The translations under genes and the position numbers were made by a program. The notes under the pieces were generated by a model. It saw nothing but the letters and a program-made list of their open reading frames with translations. It made no database searches and was not told the DNA's origin. 34,217 nt of DNA from Dehalococcoidia bacterium (GTDB lineage: Bacteria; Chloroflexota; Dehalococcoidia; GIF9; JAUXIO01): positions 1-34,217 of the forward strand of contig JAUXIO010000009.1 in assembly GCA_030620975.1 (NCBI GenBank), written 5' to 3'. This document shows positions 31,783 through 34,217 of this stretch, piece after piece. The stretch's first letter is position 1, and each line of letters opens with the position of its first letter.

Positions 31783-32235
31783 ATGAACTTAACCGCATTT
31801 TTAATCAAGAATAATATTGAATTCGAGTTCCTAGAGAAAAAGTCCACCCGCCACGCCCAAGAAGCATCTGAAGTCAGCAATATACCTCTAGATAAAATTG
31901 CAAAAACCATCGTCTTCGTGGACCGGGACTCAAGGCCGCTCATAGCCATAATTAAAGCCGACCACAATGTGAGCAGACATAAACTCCAGTCCCACTCTGG
32001 CTCAAAATCGGTAAGGCTGGCCTCAGAGGAAATAGCAGAGAAGGCCACCAGCTATCCCACTGGCGGCATACCTCCCATAGGGCACAGAAATAAGTTGCCC
32101 GTATTCCTGGATAAAGAGCTCTTAAACCGCGAATATGTCTGGTGTGGCGGTGGCACGAGAACCAGATTGGTCAAGTTGAAGATGAAAGACATCATAAGGT
32201 TAAATGACCCCACAATATGTGACCTTCAGCGATAA
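31783..32235 (+). CDS. YbaK/ProX-type aminoacyl-tRNA deacylase
   Basis: A 150-aa protein of the YbaK/EbsC family, trans-editing enzymes that hydrolyse mischarged tRNAs such as Cys-tRNA-Pro. The pattern 'EKKSTRHAQEASEVSNIPLDKIAKTIVF' with the catalytic-type lysine, 'GGIPPIGHRNKLPVFLDKELL' and 'VWCGGGTRTRLVKL' are family signatures. It starts 14 nt after metF with no strong ribosome binding site. It is likely an unrelated housekeeping gene at the end of the operon. Confidence 0.9.
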   Translation: MNLTAFLIKNNIEFEFLEKKSTRHAQEASEVSNIPLDKIAKTIVFVDRDSRPLIAIIKADHNVSRHKLQSHSGSKSVRLASEEIAEKATSYPTGGIPPIGHRNKLPVFLDKELLNREYVWCGGGTRTRLVKLKMKDIIRLNDPTICDLQR

Positions 32236-32241
32236 CTTTTC

Positions 32242-32250
32242 TGCTATAAT
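32242..32250 (+). promoter_or_regulatory. Extended -10 promoter of comM
   Basis: TGC-TATAAT is a perfect extended -10 box (TATAAT at 32245-32250) in the 49-bp gap before comM, giving a transcript start near 32257. The -35 region lies in the end of the ybaK-like gene and is not conserved, as is normal for extended -10 promoters. Confidence 0.55.
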
Positions 32251-32284
32251 GATGCAGATAGAGTGAGAGGTCTAGTCTGAGCAT

Positions 32285-33805
32285 ATGCTAGCTAAGGTAA
32301 TAAGTTGTGCCGTAGTCGGGCTAGAAGGAGCTATCGTTGAAGTAGAGGTTGATATTTCTCCCGGTTTGCCTTCTTTTACCATCGTTGGTTTGCCAGATAC
32401 TGCGGTTCAAGAAGCCAGGGAAAGAGTTCGAGCCGCCATACGCAATTCTGGCTGCCGCTTCCCGGTAAAGCGCATCACGGTAAATCTGGCTCCCGCCGAC
32501 CTCAAAAAAGAAGGCCCCGCCTATGACCTGCCCATTGCCATCGGCATCCTCCTAAGCTCGGAACAAATATACGCCGATACTTCCCAAGCACTCTTCTTAG
32601 GCGAACTTTCCCTAGATGGTAGCCTGCGCCACACTCGCGGCATCCTACCCATGGTGGCCCTAGCCCAGGGAGCGGGACTGACCACGGTTTTCATCCCCGC
32701 CGATGATGCCAGAGAGGCTTCTTTAATAAAGGAGACTAAAGTCATACCAGTTATCTGCCTCGCCCAATTGATTAGCCACCTTCGTGGTGAAATAGTCATC
32801 CCCGAATATCAAGCTGACGAGGAATACGATTCTGTTCCCCAGAACCCATTCACCACTGATTTAGCTCATATAAAAGGGCAAGAACACGCCAAGCGAGCCC
32901 TGGAAGTGGCTGCCAGCGGTGGGCATAATATCCTCATGTGCGGACCGCCGGGAAGCGGTAAGACCATGTTGGCTCGCTCTCTCCCCTCCATGCTGCCGCT
33001 GATGGCCTTTGAAGAAACTCTGGAGGTGACCAAAATCTACAGCGTCAGTGGACTCTTGCCCTCTGATACCCCTCTCATCAGGCAACGCCCCTTCCGCTCC
33101 CCTCACTACACCATATCCCACGCTGGCCTAGTAGGTGGTGGCCATTGGCCTCACCCCGGTGAAATAAGTTTAAGTCATCGCGGTGTACTATTTCTCGACG
33201 AGTTTCCCGAATTCGGACATGCCACTTTAGAATCACTGCGCCAACCCATGGAAGACAAAGTCATCACCATAAGCCGCGCTCAAGGCAGCATAACCTTCCC
33301 CAGTAACTTCATGCTGGTAGCTGCCATGAACCCATGCCCCTGCGGTTACTATGGTGACCCAGTTAAAGAATGCAAATGCTCTTCGGGGGAAATTTCCCGC
33401 TATCAGAAGAGGATCAGCGGGCCGCTGCTAGATAGAATTGATATCTTCATCGAGGTGCCCCGGCTTGAATATGAAAAGCTTACCGATGAGCGGGCGGGCG
33501 AGGCCTCAGAAAAGGTGAGGGAAAGGGTAAAAACGGCTAGACTCGTTCAGCAAGAGCGCTTCAAAGGAACAAAACTCACCACTAATGCCCATATGACGCC
33601 CATGGAAGTCCGTGAATTCTGTAAAGTAGAGCCCCCAGCTCAAAGCTTACTTCGAGCCGCCATGAAGCAGCTTTGCCTCACCGGCCGTGCCTTCCACCAT
33701 ATCCTCAAGTTAGCCCGCACCATTGCAGACCTTGACCAGGCTGATATCATCAAAACAAACCATGTAGCTGAGGCAATCCAATATAGACCGAGGAGCTTCA
33801 GCTAA
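32285..33805 (+). CDS. comM: ComM/YifB-like AAA+ ATPase (Mg-chelatase-like)
   Basis: A 506-aa AAA+ ATPase of the ComM/YifB family; ComM is a branch-migration helicase in natural transformation, and the wider family is common in non-competent bacteria too. The N-terminal ChlI/Lon-like domain ('[20 protein letters not shown]', '[20 protein letters not shown]') is followed by the ATPase core with Walker A '[10 protein letters not shown]' near residue 219, Walker B '[11 protein letters not shown]', '[11 protein letters not shown]' with the zinc-type Cys set, and the C-terminal Mg-chelatase-C domain ending '[10 protein letters not shown]'. Full length. Its stop overlaps the rplL stop by 4 nt on the opposite strand. 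Confidence 0.95.
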   Translation: MLAKVISCAVVGLEGAIVEVEVDISPGLPSFTIVGLPDTAVQEARERVRAAIRNSGCRFPVKRITVNLAPADLKKEGPAYDLPIAIGILLSSEQIYADTSQALFLGELSLDGSLRHTRGILPMVALAQGAGLTTVFIPADDAREASLIKETKVIPVICLAQLISHLRGEIVIPEYQADEEYDSVPQNPFTTDLAHIKGQEHAKRALEVAASGGHNILMCGPPGSGKTMLARSLPSMLPLMAFEETLEVTKIYSVSGLLPSDTPLIRQRPFRSPHYTISHAGLVGGGHWPHPGEISLSHRGVLFLDEFPEFGHATLESLRQPMEDKVITISRAQGSITFPSNFMLVAAMNPCPCGYYGDPVKECKCSSGEISRYQKRISGPLLDRIDIFIEVPRLEYEKLTDERAGEASEKVRERVKTARLVQQERFKGTKLTTNAHMTPMEVREFCKVEPPAQSLLRAAMKQLCLTGRAFHHILKLARTIADLDQADIIKTNHVAEAIQYRPRSFS

Positions 33806-34197
33806 CGAATCTCCACCGTGGCACCGGCGGCCTCTAGCTTCTCCTTAACTGCAGCCGCCTCTTCTTTGCCAACTTTCTCCCTAACTGCTTTGGGAGCGCT
33901 TTCCACCAGATCTTTAGCTTCCTTCAAACCCAAGGGAGTTACCTCACGCACCGCTTTAATTACACTAATTTTATTCTCACCAATCTCCTTGAGTATCACA
34001 TCAAATTCCGTCTTTTCCTCTGTGGGCGCAGCCGCCCCCGCTACTGGCACCGCAGCTGCTGTTGCCACTGGCGCTGCAGCGCTAACTCCAAACTCAGCCT
34101 CCAGCGCCTTCACTAACTCCGATAACTCTAACACCGTCATCTGCTTAACCGCCGCTATCAACTCTTCTTTGGTTATCCCTTTCGCCCCCACCTTCAA
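33802..34197 (-). CDS. rplL: 50S ribosomal protein L7/L12
   Basis: The L7/L12 stalk protein that recruits translation factors to the ribosome. The N-terminal dimerisation helices ('[20 protein letters not shown]'), an Ala/Pro-rich hinge ('[19 protein letters not shown]') and the C-terminal globular domain ('[20 protein letters not shown]', '[11 protein letters not shown]') are complete. The start is uncertain: TTG 34197 has no clear ribosome binding site, and the reading frame stays open to the window edge, so the true N-terminus could lie a little upstream or at a nearby internal codon. The rplJ gene expected before it is outside the window. Confidence 0.94.
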   Translation of the reverse strand: MKVGAKGITKEELIAAVKQMTVLELSELVKALEAEFGVSAAAPVATAAAVPVAGAAAPTEEKTEFDVILKEIGENKISVIKAVREVTPLGLKEAKDLVESAPKAVREKVGKEEAAAVKEKLEAAGATVEIR

Positions 34198-34217
34198 GGC
34201 TGACGGCTTTTCAGCTT

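Noticed and set aside
1041-33121. Many ORF-track entries of 60-145 aa opposite or inside larger genes
   Set aside because: They overlap strongly supported genes in other frames, lack ribosome binding sites and show no family signatures; they are shadow ORFs.
1-34217. tRNA, rRNA, CRISPR arrays, insertion sequences
   Set aside because: No cloverleaf-like sequence, regularly spaced repeats or transposase ORF was found on either strand by eye.

Overview
The window is a gene-dense stretch of about 34 kb from an anaerobic bacterium. Two [NiFe] hydrogenase systems, the methylene-tetrahydrofolate reductase pair MetV-MetF, several low-potential Fe-S proteins, many TTG and GTG starts, and the housekeeping order rsmD-coaD-ferredoxin / yggT-proC-leuS suggest an acetogen-like or Wood-Ljungdahl-bearing member of Chloroflexota (Dehalococcoidia-like). 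The lineage is inferred from gene content only. No rRNA, tRNA, CRISPR array, phage or insertion sequence is visible, and no gene-free gap exceeds 300 bases.

Layout. (1) 1-2050, minus strand: nadK, argA-type acetyltransferase, NUDIX hydrolase, then the start of a NuoG/HydA-like [2Fe-2S] protein cut by the window edge. (2) 2051-2340: promoter, palindrome and a repeat remnant. (3) 2341-7344: a complete six-gene Ech-type energy-converting hydrogenase operon (echABCDEF). (4) 7421-8794: rsmD, coaD and an Alvin-type 2[4Fe-4S] ferredoxin. (5) 8795-13121, minus strand: alpha/beta hydrolase, leuS, proC, yggT. (6) 13288-18214: radical SAM protein, MFS transporter, a small PepSY-like protein, nitroreductase, pcm, a small membrane protein and an atypical XerC/D recombinase. 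(7) 18317-22879: uvrC, then an HdrD-like Fe-S protein, a DUF72 protein and an MBL-fold hydrolase. (8) 22960-31768, plus strand: pncC, hypA, hypB, an unknown 90-aa gene, hypC, hypD, hypE, a group-1-like [NiFe] hydrogenase (small and large subunit) with its maturation protease, then metV and metF. (9) 31783-34197: ybaK, comM and convergent rplL.

The most interesting unit is region 8. A [NiFe] hydrogenase of the uptake (group 1) sequence type, but with no Tat signal and no membrane anchor, sits in one tightly overlapping run with its own protease and with metVF. This suggests a cytoplasmic H2-driven methylene-THF reductase, a different electron supply from the known HdrABC-MvhD-, RnfC2- or NADH-linked MetVF enzymes. 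With the Ech operon, which would make H2 from reduced ferredoxin while pumping ions, the locus suggests internal H2 cycling: Ech conserves energy and produces H2, and the cytosolic hydrogenase reuses it to make methyl-THF. The hypC-to-metF part also appears to have its own promoter, with a leader RNA carrying a 12-bp hairpin that buries the ribosome binding site of a 22-codon leader ORF ending 3 nt before hypC.
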